Shown piece by piece: positions 1 through 8,989 of a stretch of 43,713 bases of DNA. Numbering within the stretch: the first letter of the stretch is position 1; each line of letters starts with the position of its first letter. The stretch spans positions 1 to 43,713 of IMG/VR virus record IMGVR_UViG_3300031837_000030. One strand, given 5' to 3'. The notes beneath the pieces were generated by a model. The model was not told where the DNA came from. It saw only the letters and a list, made by a program, of their open reading frames with translations, and made no database searches. This stretch comes from a virus. Made by a program: the position numbers and the translations under genes.

Positions 1-127
1 TTCCTACATACTGCCAATCGCCACCGACATTGCCGGGGTTTCCGTTCATGCTCTGGTTTACATCTGTTGAGTTGGAGTCCGGCATGTTAGAAATCTGTGC
101 CTGATAGCCGACGAGAAGATTGTGCGG
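1..127. repeat. Exact end repeat of the contig (left copy)
   Basis: Bases 1-127 are identical to 43587-43713. The same tail coding frame reads through both copies, so they are one locus sequenced across a circle. A length of 127 is a common maximum k-mer of de Bruijn assemblers, which makes an assembly overlap more likely than a biological terminal repeat. The molecule may be circular, circularly permuted, or have ends lost in assembly. Confidence 0.93.
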
Positions 128-712
128 GGTCGCGGTGTTCGCCGTAACAAGGTTCGCATTGCGCGTGAGCGTGTTGGGTGCCGGGGCCATCTGCGAAGAT
201 GCAAGCGCCAGATTTGCAACCGTGGGGGGAGCTCCGGGGCCGTCACAAGTGTACCTGCGAAGCAGAGTCCCGTCCCACTGCAAAGGAACTTCGGAACCAT
301 GCAGCCCGTCAGAAATGGCGATATATTCGCGCCCAAACTGTGTAATTGACTTACAAGTGCTTCCCGGTGTCGAAGTGAAGAGAACCGTATACGTTCCCGG
401 AGAATTTGTCAGGTCTTCAACGTAGAACACGCCGTTGGAATCACAATAGAGATTATTAATTGTCCCTGTGGGCGTTTTGAAACTCTTGGCGTAGACAACT
501 GTAGGCACAAACCCATCGACGCCACCAGCGGGGAACGGAGCGCCAAGAACGATGTCCGTACAGGGGCGTGAACCTACTCCACCCGGCTCAAACGCTACGT
601 CGGGGCAATCCGGTGAAACATTTTCGGGGAGTGATTCCGGTGGTACTTCCGAAACCCACCCCCCGAATACGCTTAACGGAACAGGAACCGCGCCTGTCGG
701 ACTAATCGCCAT
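1..712 (-). CDS. Large tail protein, N-terminal part (continues at 43586)
   Basis: An open frame starts at ATG 710-712, three bases after the stop of the upstream gene, and runs without a stop to position 1. Because 1-127 equals 43587-43713, it continues in frame into the reading frame ending at 40468. The whole protein is 1,276 residues; the ATG at 85 (or 43671) is internal. The N-terminal 209 residues begin MAISPTGAVPVP and include several cysteines and a segment ATPHNLLVG that recurs as similar TxxPHGLxxG motifs further on. Such short repeated beta modules are typical of phage tail and virion proteins. Its place after capsid and adaptor genes suggests a tail tube, nozzle or needle component. 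The exact role is not recognised. Confidence 0.82.
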   Translation of the reverse strand, partial: MAISPTGAVPVPLSVFGGWVSEVPPESLPENVSPDCPDVAFEPGGVGSRPCTDIVLGAPFPAGGVDGFVPTVVYAKSFKTPTGTINNLYCDSNGVFYVEDLTNSPGTYTVLFTSTPGSTCKSITQFGREYIAISDGLHGSEVPLQWDGTLLRRYTCDGPGAPPTVANLALASSQMAPAPNTLTRNANLVTANTATPHNLLVGYQAQISNMPDSNSTDVNQSMNGNPGNVGGDWQYVG

Positions 713-715
713 GAA

Positions 716-1267
716 TTACTGCCCCAGAGGGAACCACGCCCGGAATTTGACCGTAGTGGTCGCGAACGCCGAACCGTAAGCACCAGCGGGGAACTGCGCC
801 GCCGCGCCGCCCGTTCCTGTGAAGGTCGAGGTAATCGTGGGAGCCTGAACGCCAGTGATACCCGTTGCGCCGGCAATCTCAGTGAGTGCTCCGCCCGTAA
901 CATAAACGGGAGCTGCCGTGGAAGCGTTGGCGACGGTTGTGATGGTTGGTGCGGTCGATGTTGATGCGACCGTTCCCGTCCCGGCACCGGGGCGAAAAAT
1001 CTGAATCTTGCCATTCGCCTGTGTCGTCCCCTTTGCAAAAACAAACGTCGCTCCAGTAGCCGTCTGCGATGCCGCCAGAGGCTCCTCATAAAGTTCCACG
1101 CGGTTTGGAGCCGATCGGGATTGAATCTTGTTCGTGCCAGCGAAGGACAACGTATCGCCGCCTGTCACGTAGCTGCCGGAGAAAGTAATGACACCCGAAA
1201 CGAATTCCTCGCGGTCGGTCACATCGGGTACGCCTTGCAGATTGTCGAATGTTAGTGCGGTTGCCAT
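716..1267 (-). CDS. Putative virion protein, 183 aa
   Basis: The protein is rich in Ala, Gly, Thr and Ser, has no cysteine and almost no long hydrophobic run, and reads like an all-beta structural protein (decoration, head-fibre or neck class). It starts MATALTFDNL after an AGGAGAAAAC ribosome-binding site and lies 10 bases after the adaptor gene; the large tail gene starts four bases beyond its stop. That position between adaptor and tail protein points to a head-tail or tail structural role. I do not recognise a family. It resembles the 190-residue protein at 9359-9931 in style only. Confidence 0.72.
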   Translation of the reverse strand: MATALTFDNLQGVPDVTDREEFVSGVITFSGSYVTGGDTLSFAGTNKIQSRSAPNRVELYEEPLAASQTATGATFVFAKGTTQANGKIQIFRPGAGTGTVASTSTAPTITTVANASTAAPVYVTGGALTEIAGATGITGVQAPTITSTFTGTGGAAAQFPAGAYGSAFATTTVKFRAWFPLGQ

Positions 1268-1277
1268 GTTTTCTCCT

Positions 1278-2027
1278 TTAGAAAACTCCGTAAGCTCGGC
1301 GGCCAGAAAAGCTCCGCCGTGAAACTGGTCTGCGCTGCTTCATTGCTACTTCGCGGTTGAAAAGATTTCGGCACGCCTTTTCTGCTTTAGCGATGAACGA
1401 ATCCTTATCAACATCGTCGCGGCCTTCCGCTGCCTCTGCACAAAAATACCATGCCAATGGATTGAGCGCCCGCATAACAGGAACTGGCTGCGCGCCGATG
1501 ACTGTGCCATCCTGATTGGCCGCGAAGTCGGGAAGATACGCCGCATATTCCATCCTCAAATCCATCGAGTACAGCGACCCCGGCATATAGAGTGTGTCAT
1601 TCTCCCAATACCAGAAAGCGTTATACGGCCCCTTACGAGCGAAGGGTAGCTGCTCTGCCGCTTGGGTCATGGGAGCCGCATCGAACTGCGATGCTGTTCC
1701 TGTTTGCCGCTCCCAGATCTTCAACGGAAGAATCATGTCCTGCGGGAGAACCGGGCTTTGCGGCGGCGTCCAGTAGCTCTGCCCATCAAAGAAGTTGCTC
1801 CATGTCAGTGCCGTCCATGATGCTGGGTCAAGATTCGCCACAACGGGAAGCGCCGTTAGAAGCAAAGGCTTCTTGAAGCGGCAACTGCCCATGTTGGCGA
1901 GATATTCCTGAAAGTTCCGCCACGCCGCAATCACCATCGTCTGCGAAAACGGCTGCTCGTCCGTGAGGATGTCACCCCCAACAGATTCGATTGCGTCCCC
2001 CATCCTCACGCGCCCAAGATTCATCAC
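1278..2027 (-). CDS. Putative head-tail adaptor (connector) protein
   Basis: This 249-residue protein has an N-terminal segment (MNLGRVRMGDAIESVGGD then an aromatic-rich stretch WRNFQEYLANMG) typical of podovirus adaptor proteins that sit under the portal ring. The C-terminus is very basic (KQRRPVSRRSFSGRR). GTG at 2027 or ATG at 2024 are the first usual start codons. However, the frame is open for 19 more codons upstream to a TAG at 2085-2087, and the extra residues (LTAPYDSLESV) look like part of the conserved N-terminus of this family, so the true start may be a non-standard codon. Capsid genes lie upstream and tail genes downstream. The function call rests on position and general resemblance. 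Confidence 0.6.
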   Translation of the reverse strand: MMNLGRVRMGDAIESVGGDILTDEQPFSQTMVIAAWRNFQEYLANMGSCRFKKPLLLTALPVVANLDPASWTALTWSNFFDGQSYWTPPQSPVLPQDMILPLKIWERQTGTASQFDAAPMTQAAEQLPFARKGPYNAFWYWENDTLYMPGSLYSMDLRMEYAAYLPDFAANQDGTVIGAQPVPVMRALNPLAWYFCAEAAEGRDDVDKDSFIAKAEKACRNLFNREVAMKQRRPVSRRSFSGRRAYGVF

Positions 2028-2084
2028 GCTTTCCAGCGAGTCATAGGGCGCGGTCAGTGGCGGCGGCAGCGGCGATTGATTTTC

Positions 2085-2876
2085 CTACTTTCCTTTCGGC
2101 TGTGTTGCGGAACGAATGTTGTCCTGCTCAATCATCCAAGCTGTGTAGAGGTCGGCGTTGATGATGCCTTTGCAGCCCTTGCAGATAGCAACATCGGGGT
2201 CATTGACCTCGCCACAACCCTTGCACTTGGTACGCCCCTGCGGAGCCGCCTGAGTCATCCACGGCGAGTCTACGGCGTTATCGCGGCCAAGAACACGAGC
2301 GGCCACAAAATGCACCTTTGGGCGAACAATCTGCGAGAACGCCTTGCGGTCGGTCTGGTAGATGTCCGCAATCTGCCGCACTACCTGCTCACAGTAAGCC
2401 TTGAGCTTCGCGTGAGCTTCTTCCAACTCTTGCGCGGTTGGTTTCTCGCCCTCAGCCACAAACACGCCCTGATGCGTCAGTGCGTTCGACGGAGACTGCC
2501 CACGGCCAAGCCCAATCATCGACTTGGCAAAATCTTTGCCGCGCTCCTGAAGGCGGCGGTACTCATCCTCGGACTGAGGATACAGTTCGTCCATGATGTA
2601 GCTGATGGGTGGAACATCGTTGCCGTGGGCATCGCGCACCAAAAGCTCTACGTAGGGGGTTCCTTCTGGACACGCTGGAATCAGGAATGAGCCAGTCGAG
2701 CCAGTGTTAACCAGCATCGGCCACGGCCCCACGTTGAAGACGTGAACCTTCTTCTTCTTTAACTCCTCAATCTCAGGCAGAACAGGCGGAATAGCACGGC
2801 CACGCGCCACAGCCAACTTGCGCTCGATATGTTCGTCTGCGATGGTTCTCATTCCTGAATGATTAGCGACTGGCAT
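2085..2876 (-). CDS. Phage protein with C-terminal zinc ribbon, 263 aa
   Basis: The start chosen is ATG 2876 (MPVANHSGMRTIADEH), with GGAG ten bases upstream; a longer frame to 2984 begins in basic sequence that overlaps the upstream gene and looks non-coding. The middle is a compact alpha/beta region, followed by a helical stretch (residues about 140-190). Near the C-terminus two CxxC pairs (CKGCGEVNDPDVAICKGC) form a zinc ribbon. It overlaps the upstream gene by 14 bases and sits between the capsid and adaptor genes. This suggests a virion or head-maturation role, but I do not recognise a family. Confidence 0.7.
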   Translation of the reverse strand: MPVANHSGMRTIADEHIERKLAVARGRAIPPVLPEIEELKKKKVHVFNVGPWPMLVNTGSTGSFLIPACPEGTPYVELLVRDAHGNDVPPISYIMDELYPQSEDEYRRLQERGKDFAKSMIGLGRGQSPSNALTHQGVFVAEGEKPTAQELEEAHAKLKAYCEQVVRQIADIYQTDRKAFSQIVRPKVHFVAARVLGRDNAVDSPWMTQAAPQGRTKCKGCGEVNDPDVAICKGCKGIINADLYTAWMIEQDNIRSATQPKGK

Positions 2877-3549
2877 AGTGAAGTTTCTCCGGGCGAATCT
2901 GTGTTGCGCCACGAATCGGCAAACCAAGTTCATTCGCCGTCTTCGGGGTTGGTGCTGATTTTGTTGCTTTGGGCCGTCCGCCAATGTTCGCAGCGCGAAT
3001 CCCAGCGACGGGCATTAAATCCTTGATTTTGTCGAAGCGTTTCTGCTGCTGGTCTTTCTCTTCAGCCTCACGTGTTGCGCGGATGGCTCTCGCGTTGGCA
3101 ATCGGGTCATTCGTCTTGGCCTTCTTTACCAGAGCGATGATGGTGTCGATTCCACCGTCTCCCGGTTGCGAGAACTCAAACGTGTGGCACTGAAAATAGA
3201 CACCACGCGAAGGATAAGGGCCAGTCAAAAGCAATCCATTGTAAGGGTCGCGGAATTTGAGGTTGTACTCCTCCTCGGTCATCAGCGTATGGTCAAACGC
3301 CGAAATCCACTTCTCCATAATCCATTTGCTGCCGATGTGCCGATAAGCCGGACGCGCTCGATAGCCAATGAATCCATCTGCAAACTCACCCCCGCAAAGC
3401 ATTTGCACGGAAGGCGCAAACACGATGCGGAAGAGAGGTTCGTCGTAGGGATTGGAGCCTCCGACCCGTTTCATTGTTTCAGGGGTGGGGTATCCGAGCC
3501 AGTGTGTCGGCTCAGATACCACCCCATCGACTTGGATGAGTCCACTCAC
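2863..3549 (-). CDS. Hypothetical phage head-region protein, 228 aa
   Basis: It starts at ATG 3549, overlapping the last base of the capsid stop codon, so it is translationally coupled to the capsid gene. The N-terminal two thirds are rich in aromatic and proline residues. The C-terminal third is charged and helical (AIRATREAEEKDQQQKR), then a basic low-complexity tail. Location directly after the major capsid gene and before the zinc-ribbon and adaptor genes is the only clue to function. A minor head or head-closure protein is plausible; no specific family was recognised. Confidence 0.68.
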   Translation of the reverse strand: MSGLIQVDGVVSEPTHWLGYPTPETMKRVGGSNPYDEPLFRIVFAPSVQMLCGGEFADGFIGYRARPAYRHIGSKWIMEKWISAFDHTLMTEEEYNLKFRDPYNGLLLTGPYPSRGVYFQCHTFEFSQPGDGGIDTIIALVKKAKTNDPIANARAIRATREAEEKDQQQKRFDKIKDLMPVAGIRAANIGGRPKATKSAPTPKTANELGLPIRGATQIRPEKLHYASR

Positions 3550-4823
3550 TATGCCTGTCCGAGAATTCCTGACGGGATAGCAATGCCGCTTGCAAAGGCA
3601 TTTTCGCGGGTCTGCACCATTCCCAGATTAAGCTCGCTTATCATGTAGAAAACGACTGCCGATGCCTGACCGCCGCTTGCGCCAATCACGCCGAACAGAG
3701 TCTGACCTGCGACATCGTAGAAATCGTCGGCTTTGGTCTGAATCTGGAAAGCGTTCTTGAGTGCGAGGAAGTCAATGTAACCCGGCAGCGCACGAGGGTT
3801 GGGAAGGAATTCCCGTCCGCCGATAGTGCTGGGCGTTTTGCGCTTCAGCATGTCCACAGATTCATCGCCCTTGAGCATTGCCATGTCGATGTGCTGCACG
3901 AGAAGCGCGTTCTGCTCCCATGCGGCAAGCTCAGACGGGGTAGCGTGAGCCACCAAGTCTTCATCTTCCACGTCCATGCCCTTCGAGAATTCCATCTGGG
4001 TCTGGAGAGCGCGAACGATCTGCGGAGTGAGAGCGCCGTTTACGGCAACGGAAGGAGTGTTGTACTTGCCCGGCCACGCGGAACGCTGTACGCCCATCCA
4101 GTTGCCTGTGTTCGTGCCAACCTGATAGTAGCGCAGACCGAACATGCCGGAATTGGCCTGACCCGATGAGCCGGATACAAGCAGCTTCATGCCGGCAGTG
4201 ATGACGCCAGTAGTAACACCGTTCGCAAGCCAGATGGTATTGGAGAGGATGTCCGAGTCCTGCACGGTGATGGTGGCAACGAACGTGCCGCCAACCGCCG
4301 TCCAAACGTCAACGTCCTGATCGTCAAGGAAGAAGTTGGCGTTGTTGACCACGATGCCAACCGTGTTGCCGCCCTCTGCGACGAGTGAAACAACGGTGTC
4401 GAGGGTGTTGGAGCCGTCGCCCTGAAGCGTAATGTCGAGGAAGTCGGCAAACAGCTTCGGCGCAATCGAGCGGGTGAGTGTGGCAAAGTTCTCAATCGCC
4501 TTCTCGTCCGAATCGGTTGCATACTCAGCCTGACGGGTGTAGCTGAAGGCGTGAATAAAGCAGGTTGTGGTCAGTTGGCCGGGAACCTGAGTCGGGCCAG
4601 AACCGATGCCCATGTCCGCGCCGTTCATGTTGCCTACACGCGGCTTGCCGCCACGGGAAGGCATCGTCGGGATGCGGCACGGACGGTCTGATACGGGCTT
4701 GACCGACGTATTCTTCTGGATGCGCTTGCGGAGGACGGATGCGGAAAGCGAAAGGTCTTCGAGTTCCGGGCGGACGTACTCTTGCTCGGAAGCGAGAGCT
4801 TGCATGGAGTTAGCGATGCCCAT
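3549..4823 (-). CDS. Major capsid protein (HK97-like, putative)
   Basis: This is a 424-residue protein with the composition of a major capsid protein: mixed alpha/beta, rich in Gly, Ala, Asn and Thr, no signal or membrane segment, two cysteines. An N-terminal arm (residues about 1-80) is followed by a domain starting near GQLTTTCFIHAFSYTRQAEYA. A long helical segment (PQIVRALQTQMEFSKGMDVEDEDL) fits the spine helix of HK97-fold proteins. It follows the scaffold-like gene after a 160-base gap, in the usual portal-scaffold-capsid order. The call rests on gene order, size and composition; fold prediction would confirm it. Confidence 0.78.
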   Translation of the reverse strand: MGIANSMQALASEQEYVRPELEDLSLSASVLRKRIQKNTSVKPVSDRPCRIPTMPSRGGKPRVGNMNGADMGIGSGPTQVPGQLTTTCFIHAFSYTRQAEYATDSDEKAIENFATLTRSIAPKLFADFLDITLQGDGSNTLDTVVSLVAEGGNTVGIVVNNANFFLDDQDVDVWTAVGGTFVATITVQDSDILSNTIWLANGVTTGVITAGMKLLVSGSSGQANSGMFGLRYYQVGTNTGNWMGVQRSAWPGKYNTPSVAVNGALTPQIVRALQTQMEFSKGMDVEDEDLVAHATPSELAAWEQNALLVQHIDMAMLKGDESVDMLKRKTPSTIGGREFLPNPRALPGYIDFLALKNAFQIQTKADDFYDVAGQTLFGVIGASGGQASAVVFYMISELNLGMVQTRENAFASGIAIPSGILGQA

Positions 4824-4983
4824 AAGGAAACCTCAGTTTCAAGATTCATCCTCATGGCGTACCCTTTTGGGGTCGAACGTCATGCAAGAAGCACTGCGGC
4901 GAATTGTGGCTTACTCCGTCAATCTTTAGGAACTGACTTCAGCCGTTCGCTTTGCAACTGTTACGCGAAATACTATCACGAGC
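4824..4983 (-). promoter_or_regulatory. Leader of the capsid gene with a possible promoter
   Basis: This 160-base gap is the longest in the capsid operon. On the minus strand a TAGTAT at about 4974 resembles a -10 box, with TTGGAG 18 bases further upstream as a weak -35. The perfect palindrome TTGGA-C-TCCAA at 4988-4998 overlaps the end of the scaffold gene and that -35. A separate, stronger capsid transcript would make sense because capsid protein is needed in excess. Evidence is by eye only. No convincing ORF is present. Confidence 0.3.
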
Positions 4984-6252
4984 CTACTTTGGACTCCAAG
5001 TGACAGGGTTTTTACGCCCCACAATGTACGCCTGACGCTTCACCAACATGTGCTGTGGAGTCCGCGCAAGGTCAACCTTCAACCCCTGAGCCTGTGGCGC
5101 TCCGGCGATGCGCTCAAACTTCACTGCGCCCTCTTCGGCGGGGAGTTTGGTCGCTGCGGGTTTGGTTACAGTAGTGGGCGCTGGCTTGCCCTTCCGCGCC
5201 GCCAGAACATCGCCCACAATCCGTTTGGCCGCGCCCTGAATGATCTTCTTGTGCTCCGATTGAACCCGCTGGATGTACGCGGCCTTGTTATTGGCCTTCA
5301 GATACGCCTTTAGCGCGTTCTGGTAGGGGGTGTTGATGGCAACCCGTGCGTTGATCTCTTCGCGGAAGGCGGTGCGTACTTTTCCAATCTCATCCGCCGT
5401 CAGCTTGGCGTTGCCGAGAACTTTCTGCGCCTCAGTGACCATCAAACTCTGCGAAGTTGGAGCGATGGTGGCGTTCCACTCGATATCGCGGAGACGGGTT
5501 GCAGCATCTTCCTGATTCGGCTGCTGAGTCTGTGTCGCTTCTGGCTTTTTCACGTCCGGCGTAGCAAGAGGCTTATTTGCCATCGTTGTAATGCCTTCAA
5601 ACGCGCGCTTAATAGCCGAATATCCCTCAATCAACTGCTGTACGGAGGGGTCGTCGGACTTTTGCGGGATGATGCGGTCAAGTAGTTTGAATTGCAGCGG
5701 CAAATCTTGGTCTTGGAAGTATCCGACCACAGCTTTTGCCACAATCGAGGAGTAACCATCTGGGTTCAACTCTGCGAATTTGTTGATGGCCTCTGGTACA
5801 AGACGCTGGAAGGCTTCGGGATTGGCTTCAATCATGCGCCCGATAATTTTGGGGTCGCCTTGCTGAAATTCGTTGTCAAATTCGCGCCAGAACGTGCGTT
5901 CTTGCACTGTTTCTTCAATGACTTGCTCAATCGGCACGGCGTCGGGAGTCTCGGAGTCCGCAGACAGCCGTTTTACTGACTCAAGAACGGCGTCTATGCC
6001 TTTTAGCCCTTCGGGATGACGCTTGCTTACCTCTGTGGAGTCGTAGATGGCCTTACGGACTTGTGCGACAGTCTTCTTATCGGTTGTGGACAACGATTGC
6101 TGAATAGCTTTCCAAAGCGGAGCGCCGGAAAGAGCCTCGCCGCCGTCAGTTTCGGTTCCTTCGATGGGTTCAGCGCCCTCAACAGGCTCCGCGCCTTCTA
6201 CCGGCTCGATTACTTCTTCAATGGGGGCGTCTACGATTGCTTCTTCTGGCAT
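4984..6252 (-). CDS. Putative head scaffolding protein, 422 aa
   Basis: The protein lies between portal and major capsid genes, the usual site of a scaffold gene. It is acidic at the N-terminus, with three degenerate copies of a PVEGAE-type hexapeptide at residues 16-35. It then has long predicted helices, a Gln/Pro-rich linker around residues 230-250 and a basic C-terminal region (residues 330-422). An acidic N-terminus, coiled helical core and basic C-terminal tail that binds capsid protein is the pattern of podovirus scaffolds. Start ATG 6252 has AGGGAG upstream. No protease motif is visible. A minor head protein is the alternative. Confidence 0.68.
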   Translation of the reverse strand: MPEEAIVDAPIEEVIEPVEGAEPVEGAEPIEGTETDGGEALSGAPLWKAIQQSLSTTDKKTVAQVRKAIYDSTEVSKRHPEGLKGIDAVLESVKRLSADSETPDAVPIEQVIEETVQERTFWREFDNEFQQGDPKIIGRMIEANPEAFQRLVPEAINKFAELNPDGYSSIVAKAVVGYFQDQDLPLQFKLLDRIIPQKSDDPSVQQLIEGYSAIKRAFEGITTMANKPLATPDVKKPEATQTQQPNQEDAATRLRDIEWNATIAPTSQSLMVTEAQKVLGNAKLTADEIGKVRTAFREEINARVAINTPYQNALKAYLKANNKAAYIQRVQSEHKKIIQGAAKRIVGDVLAARKGKPAPTTVTKPAATKLPAEEGAVKFERIAGAPQAQGLKVDLARTPQHMLVKRQAYIVGRKNPVTWSPK

Positions 6253-6273
6253 TTCATTCTCCCTTTAGAGGAT

Positions 6274-8658
6274 TCAAACTGTTGCTGTTCCCGGCGTACC
6301 GGGTGCTGCGGCGTTCTTTGCTACTCCGGGCTGCGCTTCTGGCGCGGCTTCGATAATTCCAGCTTGCTTATTCATCTGCTGTCTAGCGGCTGGGTCTTCA
6401 TCTTTGAAATTGATGCTCTCACTCGGCGGCTTCATCTGCTGCATCGCTGCTGCCTTTGCTGCCGCCTGTTGCGCGAGGAATTGGTCATGCACGCCTTTGT
6501 GGAGTCTAACATTTTGCACGCCCAATTTGGCTTGTTCAATTTCAGCAACCTCACCAATGTTCTGGCGAATCCAGCAATCCTCAGACGACAGATACTCTTG
6601 GCACTTCGCAGACTCCCATTGGTGATAGTCGTCAGCTTCTGGCATGAGCGAAGGAAGTTGTGCGGGCGGCGGCGTGTAAGGAGGGTCGGGCAGGCCCGCA
6701 TTTCTTGCTTGCAATGCCTGTGCCGCGTGCTGAAGGTTGTAGGCATCAATCGCTGGCTGATTGTCTTGTGGCGGCTCACGCAATAGAATCTCCAACTCGC
6801 GCGTCTGCTTTTTATATGCAATTGCAGGAGTCAGCACCAAATCAGGGTTGCCGTTCAACTGCAAGAACTCCTGCCAGTTATCGGGCGACTCGAACAGTGT
6901 TTGACCAAGTGGAGACTTCGATGCCATCTCGATAATTGTTTGCAGGTTGGCACGCTTCGATGCGGTCGTCTCAGGGAAGCTCGACTCGGAAATATGCGCG
7001 TGGAACTTGCCCTTTTTCAGTCGCTCCAACTTTAGCGTGACATTCTTTCCATCGCCCGATGTCACGACAATTTCTTGTCCGTGGTCAGGATTCTCCGAAG
7101 CAAGTAGCGCGGCCTTTGTGTAGATGCCGCCGAACATCCGCTGCAAAGAAGCCCACGCCGGGCCGAGCATCCCCATCGCCTGACTTCTATCCATCGCCTG
7201 ACCACTGGCCGTCTGGTCGGGCTTGGATTGTCCTTCGAGCGCAGGGAGAGCGCCTACAAGCTCCTGCGATAACATCCGAAGTTCAGTGATGGCCTCATCA
7301 AACCCTGCTGGGGATTCTGTCTGCGGTTCGCGGTAGAAACTTTCCTCAATCGGGTGGCCCGGGTCTGCCGACTTGAGTAGAACGCAGTTACCCGGTTTAC
7401 TTCGCTGGTCAACAATCGCGTCATAGTCTTCCGCATCGCCACGGAAGTAAGTGAAACTCCAGCCCTTCTCGTAGTTCTCGCGCTTGGCGTTCATGTAGTC
7501 GTTGAACGCATCCTGCACGACCTTGTCCGGCTCCATAAGAGCGCCGCCGCTCATCCCATCGCGCTCTACCGGAAAACCTACGTCAAGAGCATCGTCAGGG
7601 CACTCATTCCAAGCCTCTGAGTACGTCTTGCCGATGTACTTGACATGCGCCCCATCAGGGAACAACATCTCCATCATTTCCTGAATGGTTTTCGTGCCGT
7701 CCGACATCTCGCCATTCGGAAGTTCTCCGGTGTACGGCTCATCCATCGACTTGTCGGTAAACCCATCAGGGCGGAGAAAGCAGTTCATCTCCGTCGTGAG
7801 GTACGACAGAGCCACGCCTGTCAGGTAGTACGATTTCTTCGCTTGCCGCGCACCAATACGCGCATATCGTTCCCAATCAGACTCGCCTAAGCCAGCCTCT
7901 CCGGGCGCGATCTTGTCTTCAATCCAATCGTTCTGTGCCTTCGCGGTCAGAGCATCAAGGTCGTCATACAGAAAGCAGTACAGCGCATCGCAAAACTCAT
8001 CGCAGACAATCGGAACCTTTGACTCCAGTGTTCCGTAGATGCGCGTGGTCTCCATTGAGCGCGGCGTACCATCGGCGTTACTGCCAAACTTAGCGCGCGA
8101 CTTGAGCGTTGATGTCCAAGCCACACACCGGCCCGAAAGCTCGAACATCCGAGCAATATCTTGCTGAATTTTCTTGATGTCGTTGTTCTGGTCAAATAGA
8201 TGCCGAAAACCCTCAGCCGTCTCAGCCGCTTCAATATCCTCACTCTGTCCAGGACGGTCGGGGGTGAAGTCTACTGCCGGCTCATTCTGTGTAAGCACCG
8301 CGTCAAGCGACCTGCGCCGGATGCGGAAGATGTTGTACGCACCCATAAACTCAGGGCATTCAATAGACTGCCCGTTGCCTATGTTGACGTAACCACCCGC
8401 CGTTCCAACCTGATATACACCCGTTCCCCAGTTGGGATAGACGTGCTGCACCCCATCGTCGTAGAAGCGCAAGATTCTATCCATCAGCGCTTCGATGCGG
8501 CGGTCGTACACATCCCGCGCCTGATACTTTTTTACGAGGCGGTCAAAAGCATCTTTCAGGATGTCGGGGAGGTCGCGGTTGTTTACGCCGTAAGTCGGCG
8601 GGTCATCGCTTTGCGGCACGGAAACAGGAGCGGCTTCGTCGGCAAGCTGCTCCTCCAT
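6274..8658 (-). CDS. Portal protein, 794 aa
   Basis: The portal is the dodecameric ring at the capsid vertex through which DNA is packaged. Size (about 700-800 residues), order (after terminase, before scaffold and capsid) and composition fit large podovirus portals. The N-terminus is acidic; residues about 30-75 form a helix with YDRRIEALMDRILRFYDDGV, and a core with CVAWTSTLKSR and FDEAITELRMLSQ segments follows. The C-terminal 120 residues are Ala/Gln-rich and helical, like the barrel or crown of P22-type portals. ATG 8658 has only a weak Shine-Dalgarno sequence. The frame is open upstream for about 16 more codons without a standard start. Confidence 0.85.
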   Translation of the reverse strand: MEEQLADEAAPVSVPQSDDPPTYGVNNRDLPDILKDAFDRLVKKYQARDVYDRRIEALMDRILRFYDDGVQHVYPNWGTGVYQVGTAGGYVNIGNGQSIECPEFMGAYNIFRIRRRSLDAVLTQNEPAVDFTPDRPGQSEDIEAAETAEGFRHLFDQNNDIKKIQQDIARMFELSGRCVAWTSTLKSRAKFGSNADGTPRSMETTRIYGTLESKVPIVCDEFCDALYCFLYDDLDALTAKAQNDWIEDKIAPGEAGLGESDWERYARIGARQAKKSYYLTGVALSYLTTEMNCFLRPDGFTDKSMDEPYTGELPNGEMSDGTKTIQEMMEMLFPDGAHVKYIGKTYSEAWNECPDDALDVGFPVERDGMSGGALMEPDKVVQDAFNDYMNAKRENYEKGWSFTYFRGDAEDYDAIVDQRSKPGNCVLLKSADPGHPIEESFYREPQTESPAGFDEAITELRMLSQELVGALPALEGQSKPDQTASGQAMDRSQAMGMLGPAWASLQRMFGGIYTKAALLASENPDHGQEIVVTSGDGKNVTLKLERLKKGKFHAHISESSFPETTASKRANLQTIIEMASKSPLGQTLFESPDNWQEFLQLNGNPDLVLTPAIAYKKQTRELEILLREPPQDNQPAIDAYNLQHAAQALQARNAGLPDPPYTPPPAQLPSLMPEADDYHQWESAKCQEYLSSEDCWIRQNIGEVAEIEQAKLGVQNVRLHKGVHDQFLAQQAAAKAAAMQQMKPPSESINFKDEDPAARQQMNKQAGIIEAAPEAQPGVAKNAAAPGTPGTATV

Positions 8659-8680
8659 TTGCGGTTCATCGACAATGGCT

Positions 8681-8989
8681 TCAGTTGCGATATCTTGCTC
8701 CGGCGCTCAGTTCGTGGATTCGCTTTGCTTTGTCGAGTCTATCAACAACTTCCTGCGCCTCAAGAATGGCTGCAACCGCTCTCTCCAGCGTCCCGCAGCA
8801 CACCTTAGCGCCCACAGGAACAACCGACAAGCAGTAAGGGCAACTCAGTTCCTTCTCTACATTGTCAGCCCACATGGAGGCCATCTGCTCACGAACAAAC
8901 GCAATCTTCTCCACGCCAGCCTGATATTCAGGGTCGGCGGCGTTGGCATCGTTCACAACTTGATTGAGAGCGTCGTCATTCACAGCCAA
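8681..8989 (-). CDS. Small protein with cysteine cluster, 102 aa
   Basis: The start is either TTG 8989 or GTG 8983; neither has a strong ribosome-binding site. The frame overlaps the end of the 50-residue gene upstream, which suggests coupling. The mid-protein motif CPYCLSVVPVGAKVCC could bind zinc. The rest is helical and charged, with REQMASMWADNVEKEL before it and a likely coiled coil (LEAQEVVDRLDKAKRI) after it. It lies just before the portal gene. Function is unknown; a small head-assembly factor is possible. Confidence 0.6.
   Translation of the reverse strand: MAVNDDALNQVVNDANAADPEYQAGVEKIAFVREQMASMWADNVEKELSCPYCLSVVPVGAKVCCGTLERAVAAILEAQEVVDRLDKAKRIHELSAGARYRN

Noticed and set aside
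2085-2087. TAG read as a sense codon genome-wide (recoded phage)
   Set aside because: Other well-supported genes end with TAG (for example the ParB-like gene at 18888 and the gene ending at 19452), so amber codons act as stops.
2076-2690. Plus-strand frame of 204 aa opposite the zinc-ribbon gene
   Set aside because: Shadow of the 263-residue gene on the minus strand; no start context.
6016-6786. Long plus-strand frame (256 aa) opposite portal and scaffold genes
   Set aside because: Antisense shadow of two well-supported genes; no ribosome-binding site and odd composition (Cys/Leu/Arg-rich).
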